Virus record (IMG/VR): IMGVR_UViG_3300024339_000108
Location: 1 to 20,461 of that record
DNA: 20,461 bases
Source of the DNA: a virus
Strand: one strand, 5' to 3'
A program made the position numbers and the translations under genes. Of this stretch, positions 13,568-20,461 are shown one piece after another. The notes below the pieces were generated by a model. The model was not told the DNA's origin, searched no databases, and saw only the letters and a list, made by a program, of their open reading frames with translations. Each line of letters opens with the position of its first letter. The stretch's first letter is position 1.

Positions 13568-13654
13568 GGGCACCGAATAAACAAAAAGGAATACTAAATC
13601 ATTCGATGCCCGAGTGTGATGTGATGGGTAATATAGGATAAAACCCATCACATC
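13568..13654. repeat. two adjacent long hairpins upstream of uvsW
   Basis: First stem: GGGCA-C-CGAAT (13568-13578) with ATTCG-A-TGCCC (13601-13611), 10 pairs around one mismatch, 22-base loop. Second stem: GATGTGATGGGT (13618-13629) with ACCCATCACATC (13643-13654), a perfect 12-bp inverted repeat with 13-base loop. Neither is followed by a T run on either strand, so they do not look like simple terminators. They lie in the 176-base gap between the AAA+ ATPase gene and uvsW; the rest of that gap is AT-rich with no recognised feature. Confidence 0.75.
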
Positions 13655-13720
13655 TGTTAGTAGTGTTTATTTAGGGAGGCTATTAGGGAGTAATAACACA
13701 ATAAACACATACTGAACCTA

Positions 13721-14797
13721 TTAAAAACTTTTCTTCATACACGTATTCTTTGCTAAAAGTTCCCAGCGTGTTTCACTAATGGTTCTTAAATCGGCGATTT
13801 TTAATGCCATACGGAGACTCATTTCACGTAAGTTATCCTTGTGGGTTTCCATAAAATTAATTATTTCAATACCCGATTTAGTATCAATGTTACTATAATT
13901 ACTAAACAATGCCCCAGTTTCTGCAATTTGCTTTACCCGAAGTAATTTGTCGCGCATAGTATTCATTGATAAGTCTAGGTAATGACATCTACTTTGTAAT
14001 GCTTCTAAGTGGTCTTTTAATTTTTTACTACGCACATCATTGAACTTCACGTTAGTAATAAAGATAACTGACCCTTTGAAATCAAATGCATTTGGTATTC
14101 CTTCTCTGCGTAATGTGTGGTTATCCGAACTCCAAAAAACCCTACGCTTGTGTCCACTATCCAATGCCGCTTTAAGTAGATTAAGGCTTAAGTCATCCTG
14201 TAGTACCACATCGCAGTCATCGAATACAATCACATGTCCATCACCAGAATGCTTATAAAGCGTGGTATATAATCCAAGTGGGGTCATCGCACCCTTAACT
14301 ACTTCGTACTTTGAATCAACTCCCGATATCGTATCGAACATACTCGCCTTTTCAAGTTGCTTTTCTACACCATAGGATTTTCCCACCCCAGGTGGACCTG
14401 ATACAATCATTGCCTTGATATCAGATGTTATAGATGCTCTAGTCATTTCTTCTAATATATCAAAACGTTCGGAGATACGTGCGATAACCTGCTTATCTGT
14501 TTCTCTTTTTACTCTTTTTACTCTTTTTGATGATGTGTTGAATATTTTTGGATTGGGTACCCGATTAATAGTCTTTTTAGATACCGATTTTTTTTTCGAT
14601 TTTAGATGTTCTAAATTCTGATTAGTGACACTAATTCTAATTGTTTTTTGACCATTTCCAATTGTTTTGGTTGGTTTAACCAAAATAAATGACCCATTAA
14701 CCTTAGTGTTATTTGCGATTCCTCTAACTAATTCAAACGTTTTATTTTTGATTAATTGTTTGCGATATGTACCACTACGTACTACTACCTTTTGCAT
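13721..14797 (-). CDS. AAA+ ATPase, phage-encoded
   Basis: 358 residues. The first 100 residues are basic and low-complexity (poly-Lys/Arg, KRVKRVKRE), probably a nucleic-acid-binding or linker segment. The AAA+ core has Walker A GPPGVGKS at 134-141, Walker B VIVFDDCD at 189-196, sensor-1 strand VIFITNV at 244-250, and a later LQSRCHYLDLSM segment in the usual arginine-finger/sensor-2 zone. The remainder is helical lid. Similar stand-alone ATPases occur in marine myoviruses; the substrate is unknown. ATG at 14797 with GGGAG 6 bases upstream. A good extended -10 lies upstream. uvsW is 176 bases downstream in the same direction, with two hairpins between. Confidence 0.85.
   Translation of the reverse strand: MQKVVVRSGTYRKQLIKNKTFELVRGIANNTKVNGSFILVKPTKTIGNGQKTIRISVTNQNLEHLKSKKKSVSKKTINRVPNPKIFNTSSKRVKRVKRETDKQVIARISERFDILEEMTRASITSDIKAMIVSGPPGVGKSYGVEKQLEKASMFDTISGVDSKYEVVKGAMTPLGLYTTLYKHSGDGHVIVFDDCDVVLQDDLSLNLLKAALDSGHKRRVFWSSDNHTLRREGIPNAFDFKGSVIFITNVKFNDVRSKKLKDHLEALQSRCHYLDLSMNTMRDKLLRVKQIAETGALFSNYSNIDTKSGIEIINFMETHKDNLREMSLRMALKIADLRTISETRWELLAKNTCMKKSF
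14502..14528. repeat. three 9-bp tandem units (ACTCTTTTT)
   Basis: Units at 14502-14510 (first base T instead of A), 14511-14519 and 14520-14528. On the minus strand they encode the KRVKRVKRE stretch of the ATPase. A length change of whole units would keep the frame. Confidence 0.8.
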
Positions 14798-14833
14798 AAT
14801 TACTCCCTACAAGTGTTATTAAAATGTAGGGGT

Positions 14834-14842
14834 ATTATACCA
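14834..14842 (-). promoter_or_regulatory. extended -10 promoter of the AAA+ ATPase gene
   Basis: TGGTATAAT on the minus strand, an exact TGnTATAAT, about 37 bases before the ATG. The leader downstream has CTACA/TGTAG pairing directly before the GGGAG ribosome site. No clear -35, as expected of extended -10 promoters. Probably host sigma-70-type, early or middle expression. Confidence 0.6.
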
Positions 14843-14883
14843 TAATTCGAGCAAGATACGTTAAATATATTTCATTCTTACAT

Positions 14884-14906
14884 AAAAAATACTACCGAGG
14901 TAGCAT
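14884..14906 (-). terminator. Rho-independent terminator after the 160-residue gene
   Basis: On the minus strand ATGCTAC-CTCG-GTAGTAT (14889-14906): 7 pairs, one G-T, tetraloop, followed by six T residues (plus-strand A run 14884-14889). It lies 17 bases past the stop of 14923-15405. Confidence 0.8.
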
Positions 14907-14922
14907 TTCTTTTTATTTTATA

Positions 14923-15405
14923 CTAACCTATCGGCAATGGGGAAGCGTTTACTACCCAATCACATTCCATTGATTGTCCATCCGCAATATGGACATGCCA
15001 TGCTCCACTAGCATCAGTGGTATCGCCCTTATCATATGCAACCCCATCAATTATAATGTTTCGCTTTGAAGTGTTTGCCCCATTATCAAACCATTCATAC
15101 GTATTTATTACATCAGCATTGGTAACTTCTTCATGTAAATCACCATTAGCATCGGTGAATTCAACCCTTTCAAAATCCGAGTGGTTTGCATTTAACGAAA
15201 CAATAGTTAAATCGCCACCACTCACGCTAACCGTTCCTGGAACGTCACCCTCTAATGTTCTATCAATATCAAATGTGAATAATGAACCTAGTGTGCCATC
15301 GTTAGATACAGCCCCATTGAACACTTCTGTGCCATTAAACACAAATGTAACATTGACTGTTGGTGAACTTGAATACCCCATAAATTTAACTGTTCTATTT
15401 GCCAT
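14923..15405 (-). CDS. virion-type beta-sandwich protein (possible carbohydrate-binding decoration)
   Basis: 160 residues, acidic, beta-rich, no Lys clusters. The layout is NRTVKFMGYSSSPTVNVTFV, a Gly/Ser strand region (GTVSVSGGDLTIVSLNA), and a second module with 'INTYEWFDNGANTSKRNIII' and a final 'HIADGQSMECDWVV'. It looks like a small carbohydrate-binding or Ig-like capsid-decoration domain (CBM60-like in pattern), but this is not a firm family match. It has an exact late promoter TATAAATA at 15437-15444, an AGGAAGAAGAA site before the ATG and its own terminator, the same self-contained late unit as 1738-2031. This supports a virion role. Confidence 0.8.
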   Translation of the reverse strand: MANRTVKFMGYSSSPTVNVTFVFNGTEVFNGAVSNDGTLGSLFTFDIDRTLEGDVPGTVSVSGGDLTIVSLNANHSDFERVEFTDANGDLHEEVTNADVINTYEWFDNGANTSKRNIIIDGVAYDKGDTTDASGAWHVHIADGQSMECDWVVNASPLPIG

Positions 15406-15436
15406 TTCTTCTTCCTATAGTAATAAATTATATTAC

Positions 15437-15444
15437 TATTTATA
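15437..15444 (-). promoter_or_regulatory. T4-type late promoter (TATAAATA)
   Basis: Exact TATAAATA on the minus strand, 31 bases before the ATG at 15405. It overlaps the start of the intergenic gap after the glycosyltransferase gene. Confidence 0.7.
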
Positions 15445-15446
15445 CT

Positions 15447-16118
15447 TTATGCAGAATATAAAGTATCGTTGCGGTACTTAACCCAAACATCAGCGTAGTC
15501 AACCAACATGTACTCATTGAAATACGGACCACCCAATGTGTAATGAATCAACTTTGGCAACATTGACGTTGGTTGTTGTTCGCCTACGAGAAAATTCCAC
15601 TCTAATGGAATGCTCCCTATTTCATCATCATTGTTCAGCCACTTGAATTGATGTAGGAACATACCACTCTCATTACTTACTACTTTCGGCGTAAGTTTCC
15701 AACATTTTGCATTATTGAACATCATAACACTAGACCAATTCTTTTTCTCGTACTTTGATTGTTTTTGATTCAGGAACTTCGTACTAGTACTCGGTGTGTA
15801 ATCATGTTTTGTGCACATTACTGCGTATCTGTCATCGCGTAAATTCCATAATTCAGTAATATCAGAAGTAACTAACATATCACAATCTAGAAATATTGAC
15901 CATCCATTATAATCACTAAGATGTGGTGTTAGGAATCTAGTCATTGAAAATTCGGTTGATTCGTATCCTTGCTTTGATTTATTGTATAAATCCTTAATAT
16001 GTTGCTTAGCGATAGGAATAAACGATACAGGGCTTGTGCTATGCTTTAGGATACTATGCGTTAGTACATGCCATGCTACTGTTTCGTGTGGGTCGTACCC
16101 TATGAATACTTTAATCAT
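15447..16118 (-). CDS. glycosyltransferase, GT8-like
   Basis: 223 residues. The N-terminus VFIGYDPHETVAWHVLTHSI is typical of GT8-type and related phage/bacterial glycosyltransferases. The DxD metal site is LDCDML (98-103), preceded by FSMTRFLTP, a strand-helix seen in the family. The C-terminal half has NFLVGEQQP and IHYTLGGPYFNEY, with the His of a common 'H(F/Y)(T)xGxP' ending. It likely transfers a sugar from a nucleotide donor. The ATG overlaps the stop of the upstream fusion gene (ATGA), so the two are translationally coupled. It is the last gene of the sugar cassette, followed by a late virion unit. Confidence 0.88.
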   Translation of the reverse strand: MIKVFIGYDPHETVAWHVLTHSILKHSTSPVSFIPIAKQHIKDLYNKSKQGYESTEFSMTRFLTPHLSDYNGWSIFLDCDMLVTSDITELWNLRDDRYAVMCTKHDYTPSTSTKFLNQKQSKYEKKNWSSVMMFNNAKCWKLTPKVVSNESGMFLHQFKWLNNDDEIGSIPLEWNFLVGEQQPTSMLPKLIHYTLGGPYFNEYMLVDYADVWVKYRNDTLYSA

Positions 16119-16873
16119 TCTATGCGTTCTATATCATCTTCCATACATTGTTCCCCATATTGTATTTCAATAATACGCAATGGTGATGATGTTTTATTAC
16201 TCAATTTATGCCAAGTACCAATCGGTATTTCAATTTTCCCATATAAATCAAACTCAGCCTTCATATGATGTTCAAAATCATTCATTTCCACCGTAGCAAT
16301 ACCCTCAGACACAAACCAAAATTCACTACGATGTTGATGTTTTTGTAGACTTAAGGTTTTTCCAGGCTCTACAGTAAGTTCCTTAACTTTATGTGTACTT
16401 GTTTCGTGTATAACTCTATAGTAACCCCAAACTCGTTCGGTTTTGGGTGCCGTCCATTCATGTAATATCCACGACGATGAATTCTTCTTTTCATCGCCAC
16501 CTATACTAAAATGAAATTTAATATCCATCCAAGCAGGACATGTACCCATTTCAGGTATATTATCCTCAACTCTATCACCACCATTTAAGAAGTTAATAGT
16601 AGCACCGTGATATAAACGTGCAGTCATTTTTATTGCATCACATGCACTATCATCACTATCATCAAATACAATTACGTCCTGTACCCCTTTGATGTTACGT
16701 AGTATCTCTACTCGCTCATGCAATGGCATAAATGCACGTCCTTTCTTACGTGCCAACCATTCATCACTATTAACCGCAACTACTAATCTGCCGTACTTCT
16801 GTGCTTCTTTTATGTATGCTAGATGTCCACTGTGAAGTGGGTCGAATCCGCCTGTAATTAACGCTACTTGCAT
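16115..16873 (-). CDS. nucleotidyltransferase-cupin fusion (sugar-phosphate metabolism)
   Basis: 252 residues, two domains. Residues 1-130 form a HxGH nucleotidyltransferase: GGFDPLHSGHLAYIKEAQKY (8-27), VVAVNSDEWLARKKGR, PLHERVEIL. This is the TagD/RfaE type that activates a small phosphate (glycerol-3-P, heptose-1-P and similar) with CTP or ATP. From about 145 onward it is a type II phosphomannose-isomerase/ManC C-terminal cupin: WGYYRVIHET, VKELTVEPGKTLSLQKHQHR, EFWFVSEGIATVEMN, IPIGTWHKLSN, ending EDDIERIE. The metal-site His pair is in KHQHR with Glu following. Both domains look intact. The overall product is unknown. The ATG at 16873 follows the methyltransferase stop as TAATATG, with CGGA weak ribosome site. 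Confidence 0.88.
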   Translation of the reverse strand: MQVALITGGFDPLHSGHLAYIKEAQKYGRLVVAVNSDEWLARKKGRAFMPLHERVEILRNIKGVQDVIVFDDSDDSACDAIKMTARLYHGATINFLNGGDRVEDNIPEMGTCPAWMDIKFHFSIGGDEKKNSSSWILHEWTAPKTERVWGYYRVIHETSTHKVKELTVEPGKTLSLQKHQHRSEFWFVSEGIATVEMNDFEHHMKAEFDLYGKIEIPIGTWHKLSNKTSSPLRIIEIQYGEQCMEDDIERIE

Positions 16874-16874
16874 A

Positions 16875-17618
16875 TTATTGTCCGTACCAAATATTACTAT
16901 AATCTAACCACGGAAGAACCAAATCTTCACGCTTCATATATCCATATTTATTAATACTTTCAACACCTGTTTTTGGTATTAGTCCTTTGTCTGCTAAGTC
17001 GTACCATGATGTTGTTTTTGGATTCATTGGTTCGATATCACTTTTATAAACAATTGCATTAACCCACTTATCATTAAATTGCTGTTGAAAGAATCCCGAA
17101 CTGCAATCAAACCCACTAACTGCTAACATATGAATTAAACCGTCGATGGTGTAATTATGGTAATGATAGTTGGGCTGTGAACATACCAATTTATTGTATT
17201 CCATGTTAGCCGTGCTTGGTATCTGCAAAACCAACATACCACTTTCAGTTAACGTATTATTCCAAATACTTAATGTTAGTAAAGGGTTTAATGCATATTG
17301 AAAACTATCATGTGAATATAATACATCAAACTGTTTGTCCAAATGTGTTTCAAAATCATGCTTTATATATGATATGTTTTCGTGTTCCAATAACAATTTA
17401 TCATTGATATCAATACCAGTACACTTGATATTTAATGGAATAGTAGTGTCATCCTCATCCACTTCACGTGTTGCCCACCATTCTAAATCTAACCCTTCTT
17501 TACCACATCCCATATCACAAACACTATCAATGCTTTCCATAAAATCAGGATATGCATATAGTAATTCAAGTGTTTCTAAACTATGTTCATGACTTTCTTG
17601 CTCTGAACTAAATCCCAT
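16875..17618 (-). CDS. SAM-dependent methyltransferase (class I)
   Basis: 247 residues. Motif I is VCDMGCGKEG (33-42); the following acidic strand is CTGIDIND; motif II/III is FDVLYSHDSFQYALNP, then LTESGMLVLQIPST. This fold methylates small molecules, sugars or peptides; the sugar neighbours suggest a sugar or glycolipid target. The C-terminal 60 residues (SGFFQQQFNDKWVN..) may bind substrate. The ATG at 17618 overlaps the end of the upstream gene by 11 bases. Confidence 0.88.
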   Translation of the reverse strand: MGFSSEQESHEHSLETLELLYAYPDFMESIDSVCDMGCGKEGLDLEWWATREVDEDDTTIPLNIKCTGIDINDKLLLEHENISYIKHDFETHLDKQFDVLYSHDSFQYALNPLLTLSIWNNTLTESGMLVLQIPSTANMEYNKLVCSQPNYHYHNYTIDGLIHMLAVSGFDCSSGFFQQQFNDKWVNAIVYKSDIEPMNPKTTSWYDLADKGLIPKTGVESINKYGYMKREDLVLPWLDYSNIWYGQ

Positions 17619-18636
17619 TAATTAACTCCAATACAAGTTCATGTTTTCTTAATCTATGCATAGATACGAGATTATTTAATAATTGTGTATTTTTACTTAT
17701 GCGATTCCACAAATTACCCCTCAAAACATTCATATCATGAATAGAATACTCATTACACAATCGCTCAAGTTCACCAACAATCATTTCCATACGTACATTT
17801 TCATCGTACATATCGTCGTACCCATGGTCAATAATGTCATCAAATACATCAAACCCCAAATCACGAACTGCTTGAACTGTTTTTGGAACAGAGAACCACA
17901 TGGGCAGTTGCCTATATGCAAATGCTTTAAATGTTTTTTCAGTAAGAAATACTTCTCGCCAACTATCATCATCTGATTGTGAACTAGTTTCAGTGACAAC
18001 ATTTATTAAACATTGGAAAAAACTTACATCAGAATGATAATGCTGTTTCATATCATTATCGATTACACCATCAACTAATATCGGAACGGTATATGGATGT
18101 ATCGCTTCTTTGAAGTCGGGTAACTCATTCAACCATTTGTTTGGTTGAGTTGCACAACTAATGATGTACTGCGAATCAGTGAATGTGTCGAGTAATTTCT
18201 TAGTGAATTTCAACCTACCAACTGATGCTCTTCGTTGCAATGAAATAAATTGTTTATTAAGTTTAACATCGTCCCACGAAATACCCAATGCATCCACATG
18301 TGATAAAAAATTACAATGCGCGACCATATGCTCAGGAAAACTTCGGTGCATGTACCGAAGTTTAGAGTTGATTGGAATGTTAAACAATACCCGAATCTCT
18401 AAGTTTGGATAGTCAGTACCGATTGCTGACAGCATTAGTTCAATATCATTAGTTCCAATACCCTCATTAACACAATCAAAAATACACAAATCATCAATTT
18501 GTACACCTTCACTAAGTATTTGGGAGTTGAATAGATGTAGAAAGTTTCCTTTCCTGATTATGTCAAAATCATTATCCCATACATTGTATATTGGGGTACC
18601 GTTGATATACCAAAACAGTGGTCTTGGTGATGGCAT
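17608..18636 (-). CDS. glycosyltransferase-like protein of marine phages
   Basis: 342 residues. The C-terminal half has VFLTEKTFKAFAYRQLPMWF, VPKTVQAVRDLGFDVFDD and IIDHGYDDMYDE. From memory this is the conserved signature of a GT10/fucosyltransferase-like family common in marine phages (EKTFK..., LGF..FDD..D..YD). The N-terminal half holds 'LCIFDCVNEG' and 'ISLQRRASVGRLKFTKKLLD', the latter probably nucleotide-sugar-proximal. The donor and acceptor are unknown. The ATG at 18636 directly follows the upstream stop (TAAATG). Confidence 0.75.
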   Translation of the reverse strand: MPSPRPLFWYINGTPIYNVWDNDFDIIRKGNFLHLFNSQILSEGVQIDDLCIFDCVNEGIGTNDIELMLSAIGTDYPNLEIRVLFNIPINSKLRYMHRSFPEHMVAHCNFLSHVDALGISWDDVKLNKQFISLQRRASVGRLKFTKKLLDTFTDSQYIISCATQPNKWLNELPDFKEAIHPYTVPILVDGVIDNDMKQHYHSDVSFFQCLINVVTETSSQSDDDSWREVFLTEKTFKAFAYRQLPMWFSVPKTVQAVRDLGFDVFDDIIDHGYDDMYDENVRMEMIVGELERLCNEYSIHDMNVLRGNLWNRISKNTQLLNNLVSMHRLRKHELVLELINGI

Positions 18637-19089
18637 TTATACGACTACATCCTCCATACCTGCTGTGCGAAGTTTGACAATATGTCCTAATTGCCATTGT
18701 TTAGTATCTAATCCCTTCATGATACCCAACCAACGGTTTCTCAACAACGCGACCTCATTAATTAGTAATTCAAAATCAATCACTTCACTTTCCCCATCCG
18801 CGTACTTCTCCGCATCACGGCTACTTAATGAACGTTGGTATGCTTCTAAATATTTTTTGAAGTATTTTCGCCTGATGCGTCTTAACTCAATATTGAGAAA
18901 TTCTAGTACTGCTTCGATTTCTTGTAATTGATAAAATCGATGCTCGGTAACACCAGGTAATTCCTTAATATTAGTTTCTACATGCCCACTAAGTCTCACT
19001 TCTTGCTTAGCATCATCTAATTGTTTATTGTAATATTCAATGAATGATGGAATATTCAATAAATTTTTCGTTACCTTAGAATACCACAT
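18637..19089 (-). CDS. conserved T4-like phage protein (possible UvsY-like recombination mediator)
   Basis: 150 residues, mostly helical, from ATG at 19089 (MWYSKVTKNL); a TTG at 19101 would add four residues. Core: ELPGVTEHRFYQLQEIEAVL, EFLNIELRRIRRKYFKKYLE, RSLSSRDAEKYADGESEVID, NEVALLRNRWLGIMKGLDTK, then GHIVKLRTAG. From memory this is a well conserved T4-like marine phage protein. The end (K-Y-G/D-E-S-E-V-I-D-helix-'GIMKGLDTKQWQLGHIVKLR') resembles T4 UvsY in layout, and UvsY loads UvsX on single-stranded DNA. The identity is uncertain and the flanking genes are sugar genes, so a T4-core gene sits inside the cassette. The start overlaps the upstream stop. Confidence 0.8.
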   Translation of the reverse strand: MWYSKVTKNLLNIPSFIEYYNKQLDDAKQEVRLSGHVETNIKELPGVTEHRFYQLQEIEAVLEFLNIELRRIRRKYFKKYLEAYQRSLSSRDAEKYADGESEVIDFELLINEVALLRNRWLGIMKGLDTKQWQLGHIVKLRTAGMEDVVV

Positions 19090-19090
19090 A

Positions 19091-20272
19091 CTATATACCA
19101 ATCCATTTTAAAAAACTAGATGGGAATATTCCGAGTGATAATTTTGGGTTTCTTTTGGTAAACTCCAACAGAAATTCTTTTATCTGAATACGTTGGGCGT
19201 TGGTCGGTGTTGGGTGTATCGACGATACTATCATACGTTGTATGTCTGTGGGCAATTCCTTCGCATCATCTACTATACGATTCTTACTTTCTTGGTCAAG
19301 AACATATATAGCCATCATACTTGGGGTATATACCAAAGTAGTTCTAATGTCATAATTACCAAATAATTTATAAAAATCGGAAAAACCAAATATAGAAAGG
19401 TTTGATAATGTTGTATTAAAATCAAAATGGACATTATGTTCCTTTAAATAATTTATTTTCCCATCAAAGTCAGCCCACTTGAGCCCACTTCTGTTAAATT
19501 CTAAATTATCGTGTATATTTTCTGCACTAATTCGTATAGTAACATTACCATTAATTTTTTTAATTTTATCAACATACCGCTTAAAACGATGCATACTAAC
19601 CCCCAATCCAGTATATATAATAATTTTAGAACTTAATGACATTTTTATATTGTCTAATATTTCAAATAATCCATTATTAACAAATGGCTCCCCTCCGGAA
19701 ATTATTAACTTATCAAGTGAGTGAGATATCTTGATAACTTCGGTCATTACGTATTGGTAATTTTCATTACTTTTAATTTCGTTTTGTTTCACCTTCGAAA
19801 TATTTAGTTCACGTGATGTGATGGAATTGCGGTTAATCAAATCTATGGAAGCGTTACTATATGTATACTCCCCATTTTTTTTAATATCATTAAACCACGT
19901 TGAACTAAATTCCTTGCAACAATACGTGCACATTAAATTACAATCCTTACTTATCGTCAAATCAATCTTTTCTGGAGTAGTGAAAATATCAGTATGTGTT
20001 TTAACTTCCCCTCCCTGCCATATTCTAGGACTTTCGGCACCCTTATCCTCTGCCACCCAACAATTTTGCTCGCAACTAACATTCCTACCATTGTTCAGCA
20101 TCATAGTACGTTCGGCAACATTTATATCATCATTAAATAATGAATTATTGGATTCACAATCTATATTGTGTGGAGTTGCTGCATGGCAATTATAAACAGT
20201 GTCTGAACTTAAATCTATCTTCAAAAACCTAAATTTATAATTGCAATAGTAATTTCGGGGTTTATCTGACAT
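19091..20272 (-). CDS. radical SAM enzyme
   Basis: 393 residues. The 4Fe-4S motif CNLMCTYC (Cys111, Cys115, Cys118) and GGEP at 193-196 (LIISGGEPFVNNGLFEIL) are clear, so it reductively cleaves SAM to a 5'-deoxyadenosyl radical. The N-terminal 100 residues are Cys/Asn-rich (YYCNYKF at 8-14; CEQNCW at 68-73) and resemble the N-terminal part of twitch-type radical SAM proteins, possibly holding another cluster. The C-terminal 200 residues are the partial barrel. Substrate unknown; the neighbours suggest sugar or peptide modification. The ATG at 20272 has no good ribosome site and starts 3 bases after the previous stop. Confidence 0.9.
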   Translation of the reverse strand: MSDKPRNYYCNYKFRFLKIDLSSDTVYNCHAATPHNIDCESNNSLFNDDINVAERTMMLNNGRNVSCEQNCWVAEDKGAESPRIWQGGEVKTHTDIFTTPEKIDLTISKDCNLMCTYCCKEFSSTWFNDIKKNGEYTYSNASIDLINRNSITSRELNISKVKQNEIKSNENYQYVMTEVIKISHSLDKLIISGGEPFVNNGLFEILDNIKMSLSSKIIIYTGLGVSMHRFKRYVDKIKKINGNVTIRISAENIHDNLEFNRSGLKWADFDGKINYLKEHNVHFDFNTTLSNLSIFGFSDFYKLFGNYDIRTTLVYTPSMMAIYVLDQESKNRIVDDAKELPTDIQRMIVSSIHPTPTNAQRIQIKEFLLEFTKRNPKLSLGIFPSSFLKWIGI

Positions 20273-20274
20273 TA

Positions 20275-20461
20275 CTAATATACATCAACTTCATCATCAA
20301 AATCCACATCGACCTCTACATCTATATAATCTAGTAATGCCTTTTTGATATCATCATTCGTTGTTATGTCGGCAATTTTTTCACCATCAATTCCATTCTC
20401 AATCAATAATGCCACAAAATCATCTGCAGCATCTTTGATGTCAACGATATGTTCTTGTAGT
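20275..20461 (-). CDS. acidic phage protein (partial, N-terminus off window)
   Basis: 62 codons are visible before TAG at 20275-20277; the gene begins beyond the right edge. It reads HIVDIKDAADDFVALLIENG, a short amphipathic helix-turn-helix, then a strongly acidic tail rich in Asp and Val. No motif. It immediately precedes the radical SAM gene in the same direction. The acidic tail could mimic DNA or bind protein, but nothing fixes a function. Confidence 0.65.
   Translation of the reverse strand, partial: LQEHIVDIKDAADDFVALLIENGIDGEKIADITTNDDIKKALLDYIDVEVDVDFDDEVDVY

Noticed and set aside
1-20461. tRNA genes, CRISPR arrays, insertion sequences or att sites.
   Set aside because: No cloverleaf with a T-loop consensus, no regularly spaced direct repeats, no transposase or integrase and no paired terminal repeats were seen by eye.

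Overview
The window reads as the interior of a T4-superfamily (Straboviridae/Kyanoviridae-like) myovirus genome. The content resembles marine cyanophage and Pelagibacter-type T4-like phages: a gp41 helicase, gp61 primase, UvsW helicase and PhoH ATPase, several small proteins of the marine T4-like type, T4-type late promoters (TATAAATA), very low GC, and tightly overlapping genes almost all on the minus strand. The host cannot be read from the sequence. No tRNA, rRNA, CRISPR or insertion sequence was seen.

Layout, from low to high coordinates (transcription runs right to left except for one gene). 1-1662: a partial prohead-core-like protein and three small conserved phage proteins. 1738-2031: a small, probably abundant virion-type protein with its own late promoter, strong ribosome site and terminator. 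2107-4174: four unassigned phage proteins in overlapping series. 4202-6581: the replication pair gp41 helicase and gp61 primase. 6582-6987: a 406-base non-coding, hairpin-rich stretch ending in a terminator, a candidate ncRNA. 6988-8398: an SGNH-hydrolase-like gene that lacks a normal start codon, and PhoH. 8429-9254: a virion-type protein and the only plus-strand gene, divergent from it. 9229-11432: four conserved genes, one a very small relative of the catalytic core of bacterial DNA polymerase III alpha (DnaE). 11536-13544: UvsW split in two genes by a split intein inserted inside its DExH box. 13721-14797: an AAA+ ATPase. 14923-15405: another virion-type protein with late promoter and terminator. 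15447-20272: a glycan or surface-modification cassette (GT8-like transferase, nucleotidyltransferase fused to a sugar-isomerase-type cupin, methyltransferase, second glycosyltransferase-like protein, radical SAM enzyme) interrupted by one T4-like gene of possible UvsY type. The window ends in a partial acidic protein.

How the parts work together: gp41 and gp61 form the lagging-strand primosome. UvsW unwinds R-loops and branched recombination intermediates and helps switch replication from origin-dependent to recombination-dependent mode. Here UvsW can only be made by joining two polypeptides, because the N-half carries Walker A and the C-half carries motifs III-VI. The sugar genes probably build or modify a glycan on the virion or host surface. 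The strongest candidates for new biology are the fractured uvsW with a small leftover ORF between its halves, the mini-DnaE protein, the structured non-coding region at 6650-6960, and the SGNH gene whose only plausible start is ATA.
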